The notes under the pieces are model-generated. The model made no database searches. It saw nothing but the letters and a program-made list of their open reading frames with translations, and was not told where the DNA came from. The position numbers were made by a program, and so were the translations under genes. From Streptomyces griseoflavus (lineage in GTDB: Bacteria > Actinomycetota > Actinomycetes > Streptomycetales > Streptomycetaceae), in the NCBI RefSeq assembly GCF_014649995.1, contig NZ_BMUC01000010.1:245660-309659 (forward strand): a stretch of DNA of 64,000 nt, read 5' to 3'. Positions 8,329-16,698 of the stretch are shown piece after piece (within the stretch, counting starts at the first letter, position 1; each line of letters begins with the position of its first letter).

Positions 8329-8790
8329 GTGACGGAACAGCAGGCCCCCCGGTTCGAACGGGGCACGGACGGCCCGAAGGTGATCGTGGCCGGCGTGGAC
8401 GGCTCCGACTCCTCACTGCGGGCGGCGGCGTACGCCTCCGGTCTGGCCCGGCGTCAGGGCGCCCTGCTGGCCGTCGTGTACGTGCAGCGGGTGGTGGCGG
8501 CGGGAGTCGCCCTGGGCGCGCCGGTGGCGGACGCGACGGAGGAGATCGCCGAGGAGCTGGTGACGCAGATCCGGGAGGCGATGGAGCGGATCAAGGGACT
8601 CTCCGACATCCGCTGGGAGTTCCACACCTTTCGCGGAGACCCCTACAACGGCCTGGTGAAGGCGGCGGACGACCTGCGGGCGGACGCGGTGGTCGTGGGC
8701 GCGTCCCAGCAGGCCGGCCACCGGTTCGTCGGATCGGTCGCGGTGCGCCTGGTGAAGGCCGGACGCTGGCCGGTGACCGTGGTGCCGTAG
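8329..8790 (+). CDS. Universal stress protein (UspA family)
   Basis: A 153-residue single USP domain. It shows the N-terminal VIVAGVDGSDSS strand-loop, and the C-terminal VVVGASQQAG and SVAVRLVKAG segments typical of ATP-binding USPs, ending WPVTVVP. The nucleotide loop reads GASQQAGHRFVGS rather than the textbook G-2x-G-9x-G-S, so binding is likely but unproven. Start is taken as the leaderless GTG; upstream in-frame codons have no coding character. Confidence 0.9.
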   Translation: MTEQQAPRFERGTDGPKVIVAGVDGSDSSLRAAAYASGLARRQGALLAVVYVQRVVAAGVALGAPVADATEEIAEELVTQIREAMERIKGLSDIRWEFHTFRGDPYNGLVKAADDLRADAVVVGASQQAGHRFVGSVAVRLVKAGRWPVTVVP

Positions 8791-8810
8791 GCGGTGGTGC
8801 CGGCGCCGCG

Positions 8811-9626
8811 TCAGAGGGTGCGCAGGAAACCGAGGACGGCGTCGTTGAAGAGCCGCGGCCGCTCCAGGTTGGGGTAGTGGCCGGTTCCCCCGATGGTCAC
8901 CGACCGGCCGTCGGGGACCGCCGCGGCGAGCCGCTCGGCCGCGGCGTGCAGGTCGGCGGGTTCGAGGGCGCCGTTGAGGGTGAGCAGCGGGACGCCGATC
9001 TCCGGCAGCCGGTCCCAGGAGCCGGTCACCCGCACCAGCCAGTCCGTCTCGTCCGGCGTGTGCTTGGAGAGCGTGTGGAGGGCCATCTCGCGCAGCCGGC
9101 GCGGGACCTCCGGGTCGATGTCGTCGGGGCCGCGGTGCGGCCCGGGCACCACACGGAGGAAGGATCGGAGCCAGGCCTCCACGTCTCCGGCGGCCAGCGC
9201 CCGGGCGCTCTCGGCCTGGAGCTCCTGGTGCCAGGCGTCGGTGTACTGGAAGTCCCCGGTCACGGCACCACTGGTGACCACGGCGCGGACGAGTCCGGGG
9301 TGCTCCAGCACCGTGTCGGTGACGATCACCCCGCCCATCGAGAGGCCGACGAGGACGGCGGGCCCCGCGTCGAGGTGCCGCAGCAGCGCGGCCAGATCGT
9401 CGGCCCAGCGGAACGGCGCGGTCGCGTTGGCCGAGAATCCGTGGCCGCGCACGTCCGGTGCGATCACCCGGTGGTGCGCGGCCAGGGCGGGGATCTGGTC
9501 CTGCCAGACCCGGTGGTCCACGTACCCGGAGTGGACCAGGACGACCGGATCACCCGAACCGGTGTCGAGGTAGGCCAGATCGCCGTCGGCCGTGGGGAGG
9601 AAACGCAGATCCGAAGCAACAGTCAT
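8811..9626 (-). CDS. Alpha/beta-fold hydrolase
   Basis: A 271-residue alpha/beta hydrolase. The nucleophile elbow GLSMGG, the oxyanion-side VLVHSGYVDHRVW, the acid region and the late catalytic His in GGTGHYPNLERP are all present. Many relatives are annotated as carboxylesterases or 3-oxoadipate enol-lactonase-like; the substrate is unknown. ATG 9626 is chosen because longer readings run into the divergent MarR gene. It shares a 57-bp divergent promoter with the MarR regulator and is the likely regulatory target. Confidence 0.88.
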   Translation of the reverse strand: MTVASDLRFLPTADGDLAYLDTGSGDPVVLVHSGYVDHRVWQDQIPALAAHHRVIAPDVRGHGFSANATAPFRWADDLAALLRHLDAGPAVLVGLSMGGVIVTDTVLEHPGLVRAVVTSGAVTGDFQYTDAWHQELQAESARALAAGDVEAWLRSFLRVVPGPHRGPDDIDPEVPRRLREMALHTLSKHTPDETDWLVRVTGSWDRLPEIGVPLLTLNGALEPADLHAAAERLAAAVPDGRSVTIGGTGHYPNLERPRLFNDAVLGFLRTL

Positions 9627-9673
9627 GACAACCAAGGTGTCATCTTGCGGCGAGTTTGACAACCTGGATGTCA
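9626..9673. promoter_or_regulatory. Pair of 17-bp MarR-type operators
   Basis: Two near-identical palindromic sites, TGACAACCAAGGTGTCA (9626-9642) and TGACAACCTGGATGTCA (9657-9673), each TGACA-N7-TGTCA, start 31 bp apart, about three helical turns. Together they fill the divergent spacer between the hydrolase and the MarR gene; the first touches the hydrolase start codon. Confidence 0.75.
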
Positions 9674-9683
9674 TGATGGCGGA

Positions 9684-10157
9684 GTGACAGACATGGACGC
9701 ACCCCTCCCCCCGGACGAACTCGGCCACCGCCTCACCGAGGTGTACGACCTGGTCGGCCCCCTCTACCGGCGCGCCCAGCGCAGCGTGGAGCAGGGTCTG
9801 GACACCGCGGAACTGTCGCTGGGCGTGCGCGCCGTGCTGACGCTGCTGCACCGCAACGGGCCCATGACGGTGCCGCAGATGGGCAGGGCGCAGGCGATCA
9901 GCCGGCAGTTCGTCCAGCGCATGGTGAACGACGCGACGGCACAGCACCTGGTGGAGAGCGTCCCCAACCCCGCTCACCGGCGCTCGCCACTGATCCGGCC
10001 GACACGACAGGGCACCGCGGCGATCACCGCCGTCCTGGAGCACGAGCACCGGCTGCTGCGGGAGACCGGCGGCGACCTGACGGAAGCGGACGTGACGGCC
10101 TGTCTGCGGGTGCTGGGCGAACTGCTGAAGGCACTGGAGCACGTCGACGCCGGCTGA
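9684..10157 (+). CDS. MarR-family transcriptional regulator
   Basis: A 157-residue winged-helix repressor. The HTH reads MTVPQMGRAQAISRQFVQRMVNDATAQHLVE, followed by the wing SVPNPAHRRSPLIRPTRQG, both typical of MarR; flanking helices form the dimer interface. GTG 9684 lies right after the operator pair, so autoregulation and control of the divergent hydrolase are the natural inference. The ligand is unknown. Confidence 0.9.
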   Translation: MTDMDAPLPPDELGHRLTEVYDLVGPLYRRAQRSVEQGLDTAELSLGVRAVLTLLHRNGPMTVPQMGRAQAISRQFVQRMVNDATAQHLVESVPNPAHRRSPLIRPTRQGTAAITAVLEHEHRLLRETGGDLTEADVTACLRVLGELLKALEHVDAG

Positions 10158-10164
10158 CGCGCGC

Positions 10165-11319
10165 TCACTCCCCCATCCGGAGGCCGTCCTGCGCGGCGCC
10201 CCGGCTCAGCACGACGTCCCTGATCCGGTCGCGCACCGAGCGCAGTTCGGCTCCGCGGGCGAGTGCCTGGTTGAGGTTGACGACCCGCCCGGCGTCCACG
10301 TCGAAGAACTGCGGGACGAACTCGGCGCGGGTCACCTGCCAGCGCCCGCCCTCGCGCGCGGGCGGGGCGAAGGTGAAGCGGCCCACGGTGGACTGGTTCC
10401 CGCGGGGGTCCAGGGCGCCGTCGTGGCCGGTCATCTCACCGGCGACCTGATCGCCCATGCCGTAGACCACCCAGGTGCCGTTGACCTTCTCGTACGCCTG
10501 CGGGACATGGGCGTGGGTGCCGAGGATCAGGTCGATGTCGGGGCGGCCGCCGGTGTTCGACGCGGTGAGCGAGCGGGCCAGTGCGGTCTGCCGCTCGTCG
10601 GGGGCGTCCTGCCATTCGGTGCCCCAGTGCACGGAGACGACGACGACATCGGCTCCGGCCCGGCGGGCGGCCCGCGCGTCCTCGACGATCCGCGCCTCGT
10701 CGACCAGGGCGACCGCCCAGGGCTGGCCGGGGGGCATCGGCAGGCCGTTGGTGTCGTAGGTGTAGGCGAGGTGGGCGACGCGTGCCCCGCCCGCGCGCAG
10801 CACGGTCACGGTGCGGGACTCCTGCTCGCTGCGCGCCGAACCGGCGTGCCGGACGCCCGCCCGGTCGAGGGCGTCGAGCGTGCGGCGGATGCCGTCCGAG
10901 CCGTCGTCGAGGGTGTGGTTGGAGGCGGTGGAGCAGCCGTCGTACCCGGTGGTGGCGAGGGCGTGGGCGATCTCGGGCGGGGACTTGAAGAGGGGGTAGC
11001 CGGTGTAGTCGCCGTCGGCGCCGTAGACGGTCTCCATGTGGCACAGCGCCACGTCCGCGGGGGCGACGACGGAGCGGATGCCGGCGAGCATCGGCCGGAA
11101 GTCGTATCCGGTGCCGCCGGCGTCGTAGCGGGCGCGCTCGATGATGGAGGTGTGGGGCAGCACATCGCCGGAGGCGACGAGCGTGAAGCCGGGGCGGCCC
11201 GAGGCGGACGGGGCCGGACGCCCCGGTTCCGGTGGCCGGTGGTCGCGGGCCTGGCAGGCGGCGCCCGCGGCGAGGACGGCGGTCAGGACGAGGGCCACCT
11301 GCCGACTGCGTGTGATCAT
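10165..11319 (-). CDS. CapA/PgsA-like lipoprotein (metallophosphatase fold)
   Basis: A 384-residue secreted protein of the CapA family (poly-gamma-glutamate synthesis PgsA-like). A lipoprotein signal from ATG 11319 ends LAAGAAC. The domain shows the family's metal-site motifs: ASGDVLPHTSI, ASNHTLDDG, VVVSVHWGTEW and ILGTHAHVPQAYE. Such proteins resemble calcineurin-type phosphoesterases, and in actinomycetes lacking poly-glutamate genes the role is unknown. The 75-bp longer reading is rejected because it would bury the signal peptide. Confidence 0.88.
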   Translation of the reverse strand: MITRSRQVALVLTAVLAAGAACQARDHRPPEPGRPAPSASGRPGFTLVASGDVLPHTSIIERARYDAGGTGYDFRPMLAGIRSVVAPADVALCHMETVYGADGDYTGYPLFKSPPEIAHALATTGYDGCSTASNHTLDDGSDGIRRTLDALDRAGVRHAGSARSEQESRTVTVLRAGGARVAHLAYTYDTNGLPMPPGQPWAVALVDEARIVEDARAARRAGADVVVVSVHWGTEWQDAPDERQTALARSLTASNTGGRPDIDLILGTHAHVPQAYEKVNGTWVVYGMGDQVAGEMTGHDGALDPRGNQSTVGRFTFAPPAREGGRWQVTRAEFVPQFFDVDAGRVVNLNQALARGAELRSVRDRIRDVVLSRGAAQDGLRMGE

Positions 11320-11531
11320 CGCTTCACCCCGCTGTAGTCGTATTTGTGGATAAACAGGTAAGAAGCCACATCCCGTCGGTGGCCGCACCGACACGCCCTT
11401 TAGGCCGTCCGGCGTGCGCGAACGGCCACCCCCGACCGTTCGTCGAACCGTTCGTCGACGCGATCGACCGTCCGCCGCACGCCCCTGCGCACGCCCTGTC
11501 CCCGGGGAGCGCCGTGCGCTGGCATACGGCC

Positions 11532-12077
11532 ATGACGGCCGGAATCACACTCACGAACGGGACGACCGCCGAGCACGAGCTCGCCGCACTGCAGCGCGAG
11601 CACGGCCGGCCTCTCTTCGCGCTGCTGCTCCGGCTCTGCGACGGAGACCGGCAGCGCGCGGAGGATCTGGTCCAGGAGACGCTGGTGCGCGCGTGGCAGC
11701 ACCCCGAGGCCCTGCGCGCCGAGAACTTCGACTCCGTGCGGCCCTGGCTGCTGACGGTGGGACGGCGGCTCGCGATCGACGCGCGGCGGGCCCGGCAGGC
11801 CCGCCCGCCCGAGGTCGGGGACGCGGTGCTGGAGAACGCGCGGGTGATCTCCGACCACGCCGAGCGGGCCGCGGCGATGCTCGATGTCCGTGAGGCTGTG
11901 AAGACACTCACTCCGGAGCACCGTGAAGTCCTGGTGCTGGTGTACTTCGAGGGGGCGAGTGTGGCGGAAGCCGCGACGGCCCTCGGAATCCCGCCCGGTA
12001 CCGTGAAGTCCCGCGCGTTCTACGCGTTGCGCGCCCTGCGCCGGGTGCTTCCCGGATACGCCTCCGACATGCGGTGA
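11532..12077 (+). CDS. ECF-subfamily RNA polymerase sigma factor
   Basis: A 181-residue ECF sigma factor. Region 2 includes RAEDLVQETLVRAWQHP and the DNA-melting VRPWLLTVGRRLAIDA. Region 4 is LTPEHREVLVLVYFEG followed by the HTH SVAEAATALGIPPGTVKSR. No additional C-terminal domain. It is followed by a hypothetical gene and then a ZAS-type anti-sigma gene on the same strand, the usual ECF/anti-sigma arrangement but with one gene inserted between them. ATG 11532 is the first codon with coding character; the RBS is weak and GTG 11514 is an alternative. Confidence 0.9.
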   Translation: MTAGITLTNGTTAEHELAALQREHGRPLFALLLRLCDGDRQRAEDLVQETLVRAWQHPEALRAENFDSVRPWLLTVGRRLAIDARRARQARPPEVGDAVLENARVISDHAERAAAMLDVREAVKTLTPEHREVLVLVYFEGASVAEAATALGIPPGTVKSRAFYALRALRRVLPGYASDMR

Positions 12078-12213
12078 AACCGACCGCCGAGTCAAACCTC
12101 CGTAAAGCGCCTTGCCGACGACCCCGGTTGAGTAATCGGCTGTCCTCATCCGTGTTCCGGACCGGGGGCCCGGGTTCGGGCGACGCGCACGCACCGGAGG
12201 AAGGCAGGAAGGG

Positions 12214-12732
12214 ATGCTGCACAGAGGTCGAGAGAGCACGGACGGCACCGGCGACGGTGAACTCATCGTCCCCATGGCCTGGTTGTACGCCGAGTACATC
12301 GCCGACGAGCTGCTGCGCAGCGGTGATCTCATGCCGCCGACGTCGTTCGAGTTCCGGGCGGGCCGGGACGCGCTGGCACTGACCGTCTTCCTGTCCGACA
12401 CCGAGGGCGAGCTGTCCGGCATCCGGGTGATCACCCAGCTGGAGACCTGGCTGTCGCTGACCGCGTACGACCAGCCCTGGCAGGAGTGGGTGCGGGGCCG
12501 GCTCGCCGAGCTGGCCGGGGACGCGGCCGCGGCCGGCCGGGAGGTGCCGGATCCGGATCTGGAGCTGGCCCGGGAGGCGTGGCGCTGGCTGCGGGAGACG
12601 GAGCTGCTGGCACCGGATCTCAACGCGGTGCCGGGCGGCGCGGCGGGCGGCGAGGACGAGGGACCCAAGGTGTGGACGCCGGCCTGGCAGCTCGGGCTGC
12701 CGCTCGGCCACCTCGCCATCCACCTCTTCTAG
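12214..12732 (+). CDS. Conserved hypothetical protein between sigma and anti-sigma genes
   Basis: A 172-residue acidic, Leu/Trp-rich soluble protein with no signal peptide or membrane helix that I do not recognise. GGAGGAAGGCAGGAAGGG directly precedes the ATG, so it is certainly translated. Its position between the ECF sigma factor and the anti-sigma factor suggests a role in the same pathway, for instance as an accessory or target, but that is inference. Confidence 0.7.
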   Translation: MLHRGRESTDGTGDGELIVPMAWLYAEYIADELLRSGDLMPPTSFEFRAGRDALALTVFLSDTEGELSGIRVITQLETWLSLTAYDQPWQEWVRGRLAELAGDAAAAGREVPDPDLELAREAWRWLRETELLAPDLNAVPGGAAGGEDEGPKVWTPAWQLGLPLGHLAIHLF

Positions 12733-12883
12733 GTTCCCCGGAAATCCGACCAATCCGCGGGCCGGAGGGCTCCGAATCCTTTGGTCACGATTCGGCACGC
12801 GGCTTGAGTGATTCGGCCGACTGGTGCGTACCGGTGGGAGCAAGGAGTAACCCCACCCGCACCCAACGGCACGAGGATTCGGC

Positions 12884-13543
12884 ATGAGGTCCCTGGAGAG
12901 GCATCGCGACGTCGGCGCCTACGCGCTCGGCGTGCTGGACGAGGCGGAGGCGTTCCGCTTCGAGGACCACCTCATGGAGTGCCCGAGCTGCGCTGTCCAG
13001 GTGACCGAATTCGGGCCGGCCGCACGCCAGTTGATGCTGTACCGGAGCGCGACTCCGCGCCCGGTGCACCCGCTGGCGAAGCCGGGCCCGAGGATGCTGG
13101 ACCGGCTCGTGTCCGAGGTGGCGGCCCGCAACCGCGCGGGGCGCCGCCGGCTGCTGCTGGCGCTGGCCGCCTCGGTGGTGATCGCGGTGTCCGCGCCCGT
13201 CGCGGTGATGGCGCAGGGCGGGGGCGCCGGCGCCGGCCGCGCCGTGAGCATCGCGGCGACCGACGAGCGGTCCGGGGTGTGGGCGGAGGTGACCGCGGAG
13301 GACGAGGCCTGGGGCAGCCACGTGGAGCTGAGGGTGAAGGACGGCGCGGGCCCCCGCGTCTGCCACCTGGTCGTGATCGGCCGGGACGGCTCCGAGGAGA
13401 CGGTGACCAGCTGGCGCGTGGACCGTCACGACGCGCGCCCCAACACGATGCGGAGCGGTTCGGCCATGCACCCCGACCAGATCGCCCGCTACGAGGTGCG
13501 CACCGAGCAGGGCGAGCACCTGGTGACACTGGATCCGCGGTGA
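12884..13543 (+). CDS. ZAS-domain transmembrane anti-sigma factor
   Basis: A 219-residue anti-sigma factor. The N-terminal ZAS (zf-HC2-like) motif reads HRDVGAYALGVLDEAE ... HLMECPSC, giving the His-x3-Cys-x2-Cys zinc ligands. One membrane helix (about residues 88-108, LLLALAASVVIAVSAPVAV) is followed by an exported C-terminal domain of about 110 residues. It should sequester the ECF sigma factor encoded 0.8 kb upstream until an envelope signal releases it. The stop is followed closely by the convergent glycosylase gene. Confidence 0.9.
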   Translation: MRSLERHRDVGAYALGVLDEAEAFRFEDHLMECPSCAVQVTEFGPAARQLMLYRSATPRPVHPLAKPGPRMLDRLVSEVAARNRAGRRRLLLALAASVVIAVSAPVAVMAQGGGAGAGRAVSIAATDERSGVWAEVTAEDEAWGSHVELRVKDGAGPRVCHLVVIGRDGSEETVTSWRVDRHDARPNTMRSGSAMHPDQIARYEVRTEQGEHLVTLDPR

Positions 13544-13562
13544 CGCCCCGGCCCCGTGACGC

Positions 13563-14426
13563 TCACTTCAGCAGGCGGGACAGCCTGCGGTCGGCCAGCG
13601 GCCTGCCGCCGGTCTGGCAGGTGGGGCAGTACTGCAGCGAGGAGTCGCTGAAGGAGACCTCGCGGATGGTGTCCCCGCACACCGGACAGGCCTCGCCGGT
13701 GCGGCCGTGGACCCTGAGGCCGCTCTTCTTCTCGGCCTTCAGCCGCCCGGCCGCCACCCCCCGCGAGCGTTCCACCGCCTCGGTGAGGGTGATGCGCAGG
13801 GCCCCGTACAGCCGGGTGATCTCCTCCGCGCCGAGGGAGCCGGCCGGCTTGTACGGGGACATGCGGGCCGCGTGCAGGATCTCGTCGCTGTAGGCGTTCC
13901 CGACACCCGCGATGAGGCCCTGGTCCCGCAGCGCGCCCTTGAGGCGACGGCGCTCCCCCGCCAGCAGGTCCGCCAGGCGCCGCTCGTCGAAGTCGTCGGC
14001 CAGCGGGTCCGGGCCCAGCCGGGCGATGCCCGGGACGTCCCCGGGGTCGGCCACCACGTACACCGCGAGCCGCTTCTGGGTGCCGGCCTCGGTCAGGTCG
14101 AAGCCCGCGCCGGTCTCCAGCGCGACCCGCAGCGCCAGCGGTCCCTTGCCGGGGCGGGGCGGCCCGCCGGGCAGCGGGTCCTTCCACTGCAGCCAGCCCG
14201 CGCGGGCCAGATGGGTGACGAGGTACGGCCCGCCGTCCGTCGCGAGGGCGAGGAACTTGCCGTACCGGCGTACGGCGGTGACCTCGCGGCCCTCGACCGC
14301 CGTGAGCGGCGGGTCGTAGGTCTTCAGGACGCTGATCGCCACGGGCAGCACCCGGACGATCTCGTGGCCGGTCAGGTGCTCGGAGAGGAAGTCCTTGAGC
14401 GCCTCGACCTCAGGGAGTTCCGGCAT
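13563..14426 (-). CDS. Fpg/Nei-family DNA glycosylase (base excision repair)
   Basis: A 287-residue bifunctional DNA glycosylase/AP lyase. ATG 14426 yields MPELPEVEAL, with the catalytic N-terminal Pro2 and Glu3 exposed after Met removal; this fixes the start, since longer readings would block catalysis. The middle has the H2TH region (GVGNAYSDEILHAARMSP). The C-terminal zinc finger is CPVCGDTIREV ... YCPTCQTGGRPLADRRLSRLL. It removes oxidised bases; closer to Nei/Fpg paralogues of actinobacteria than to classical MutM. Confidence 0.92.
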   Translation of the reverse strand: MPELPEVEALKDFLSEHLTGHEIVRVLPVAISVLKTYDPPLTAVEGREVTAVRRYGKFLALATDGGPYLVTHLARAGWLQWKDPLPGGPPRPGKGPLALRVALETGAGFDLTEAGTQKRLAVYVVADPGDVPGIARLGPDPLADDFDERRLADLLAGERRRLKGALRDQGLIAGVGNAYSDEILHAARMSPYKPAGSLGAEEITRLYGALRITLTEAVERSRGVAAGRLKAEKKSGLRVHGRTGEACPVCGDTIREVSFSDSSLQYCPTCQTGGRPLADRRLSRLLK

Positions 14427-14457
14427 ACGACAAGAGTGCCACCAGGCACCGGTGAGG

Positions 14458-16554
14458 TCAGGCCGGCTCGGCCTCCTTGCCCACCACGAACTCGCTCCAC
14501 ACGCACTTGCCGCCGCCCCGCGCCTCCACGCCCCAGGCGTCGGTGAGCATCTCGACCAGGAGCAGCCCCCTGCCGGAGACGCCCGACTCGCCGGCCTCGC
14601 GGCGGCGCGGCAGGGCACTGGAGGAGTCCTCGACCTCCACGCGCAGGCGCCGGTCCTTGCCGGTGAGGACCCTGAGGGTGACCGCGGCGGTGCCCTCGGT
14701 GTGCATCAGCACGTTGGTGATCATCTCGTCGGCGACCAGCTCGATCTCGTCGGCCCGGTCCCCCGCGCCCCAGGCGCCGACCGCCGTACGGATCATGCGG
14801 CGGGTCTCGGAGAGGGCCCGGGGGTCGCCGGGCGGCACGTACTGCTTGAGCCGGCCGCCGGAGCGCGGGCTGTCCAGGGCCCGCCGGCGCAGCAGGAGCA
14901 GCGCCACGTCGTCGTCACCACCGCGTTCCTCGGCGACGTCGATGAGCCGGTCGGCGAGGTCGCGCACGTCGTCGGGGCCGACGGTGATCAGGGCGGCCAG
15001 GGTCTCCATGCCGTCGTCCAGATCGGCGCCCGGCTGTTCGACCAGTCCGTCGGTGCACAGCAGCAGGGTGTCGCCGGGGTCGAGCTCTATCGTGCCGACC
15101 GGGTAGTCGAGCCCGCCGAACTCCGCGGACAGGCCGAGCGGCAGCCCGCCGGGGACGGGCACGCGGTGACAGGAGCCGTCGTTGCGGCGCACCAGCGGGT
15201 CGATGTGGCCGGCCCGCACCACCTGGAACACGCCGGTCGACAGGTCGGCCTCGGCGTAGAGACAGGTCGCGGAGCGGTCGGTGTCCAGCTCGTCCAGGAA
15301 GACGGAGGCGCGGGCCATCACGGTGGGCGGCGGATGCCCCTCCGCCGCGTAGGCCCGCAGGACGATGCGCAGCTGCCCCATGACGGCGGCGGCGTGCGTG
15401 TCGTGGCCCTGGACGTCCCCGATGACGGCACCGACCCGGCCGCCGGGCAGCGGGATCAGGTCGTACCAGTCGCCGCCGATGTCCCGGCCGAACGTGCCGC
15501 CGATGGCGGCGGCACGGTAGCGCACGGCGAGGTCGGCGCCGGGCACGCTGGGGATGGTGCGGGGCAGCATGGCCTGCTGCAGTCCCTGGGCGAGGTCCAT
15601 CTCCTGCTCGTAGAACATCGCGCGCTGCAGACTCTGCGCGATGCTGCTGCCCAGGGCGACCAGGATGTTGCGTTCCTCGGACGAGAAGCCGTGCCGGTCG
15701 CTGTAGAGCAGGCCCATGGCGCCGATCGGCCGGCCCTGGACGATGAGCGGCAGGTAGGCGGCCGAGGTGATGTGCAGGCCCGTGATGCCCTGCCAGAGCC
15801 CCGGGTAGCGCGCGGAGAACTCCTCCGGTGACTCGATGAAGCACGGGCCCAGGGTCCGTACCACCTCGCTCATCGGGTACGGCTCGTCTATCCGGGTGAT
15901 GCGGGTGCCCTCGACGAAGCTGCCGTCGGGTCCCTCGGCGATGAGCCGGATCCGGCCCGCCTCGACCAGTCCCATGACGAGGCTGGTGGCGCCCAGATGG
16001 GTGAGCCCGTGGGTGTCCTTCAGGGCGTCGATGACCTCCCGCACGGTGCGGGCGTGGGCGAGGGCGGCGGTGGCGAGCTGGACGATGTTGGTCTGCCGGC
16101 GGCGGGCGTCCTCCTGCTCGGCCTGCGCGCGCCGGGCCTCGGTGTCGCTCAGCTCCTGCGTGGCGTCCCGGACGATGCCGATGACGCGGCGGGGCCTGCC
16201 GGTCTCATCCCGGCGGATGTAGCCCTGGGTGTGGGTCCAGCGCAGCTCGCCGTCGCGGCGGCGGACCCGGAAGTAGGCGCCGTAGTTCTCGCTGCCGTCC
16301 TTCAGGGCCTGTGAGACGGCAGCGTCCAGCCGCCGGGCCTCGCCGGGCGGCACCCGCTTCCCCAGGGTCTCGGGCCGGTCGTCGTACTCGTCGGGGCGCA
16401 CGTCGAAGATCTCGTGCGCCTGGGCATCCATCTGCATGACCCCGGCGTCCAGATCCCAGTCGAAGCTGCCCATGCGGTTGAGCACCAGGATCGGATCCGG
16501 GTGGTCCGGCCAGTCGTCCGGGAGTGACAGGGGGCTCGCTCCCCGATCAGACAT
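14458..16554 (-). CDS. PAS-GAF-SpoIIE (PP2C) phosphatase with HATPase domain
   Basis: A 698-residue cytosolic signalling protein. Domains in order: PAS (about 20-125), GAF (about 155-310), SpoIIE/PP2C phosphatase (about 350-560; motifs GGDWYDLIPLP, GDVQGHD, LLLCTDGLVEQPG, ERGGDDDVALLLL) and a C-terminal GHKL ATPase of the anti-sigma/RsbW type (ELVADEMITNVLMH, SGVSGRGLLLVEML). Such proteins dephosphorylate anti-anti-sigma factors and may also act as kinases in stress-sigma partner switching; Streptomyces has dozens. Metal-binding Asp residues are present. It converges on the glycosylase gene and is divergent from the LMF1-like gene. Confidence 0.92.
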   Translation of the reverse strand: MSDRGASPLSLPDDWPDHPDPILVLNRMGSFDWDLDAGVMQMDAQAHEIFDVRPDEYDDRPETLGKRVPPGEARRLDAAVSQALKDGSENYGAYFRVRRRDGELRWTHTQGYIRRDETGRPRRVIGIVRDATQELSDTEARRAQAEQEDARRRQTNIVQLATAALAHARTVREVIDALKDTHGLTHLGATSLVMGLVEAGRIRLIAEGPDGSFVEGTRITRIDEPYPMSEVVRTLGPCFIESPEEFSARYPGLWQGITGLHITSAAYLPLIVQGRPIGAMGLLYSDRHGFSSEERNILVALGSSIAQSLQRAMFYEQEMDLAQGLQQAMLPRTIPSVPGADLAVRYRAAAIGGTFGRDIGGDWYDLIPLPGGRVGAVIGDVQGHDTHAAAVMGQLRIVLRAYAAEGHPPPTVMARASVFLDELDTDRSATCLYAEADLSTGVFQVVRAGHIDPLVRRNDGSCHRVPVPGGLPLGLSAEFGGLDYPVGTIELDPGDTLLLCTDGLVEQPGADLDDGMETLAALITVGPDDVRDLADRLIDVAEERGGDDDVALLLLRRRALDSPRSGGRLKQYVPPGDPRALSETRRMIRTAVGAWGAGDRADEIELVADEMITNVLMHTEGTAAVTLRVLTGKDRRLRVEVEDSSSALPRRREAGESGVSGRGLLLVEMLTDAWGVEARGGGKCVWSEFVVGKEAEPA

Positions 16555-16698
16555 GGGGCCACCTTGCCAGTTCTCGCGCGATTCTTCGACCGCTGGGGCC
16601 CTCCTCTTTCCCTCCCGCCACGGGATTCCCGCACCTCGCGGTGGTATACGGAGGGTGGCAGCGGTGCGGGGGGACGACGGCGGAGGGAGCGCGGGACC

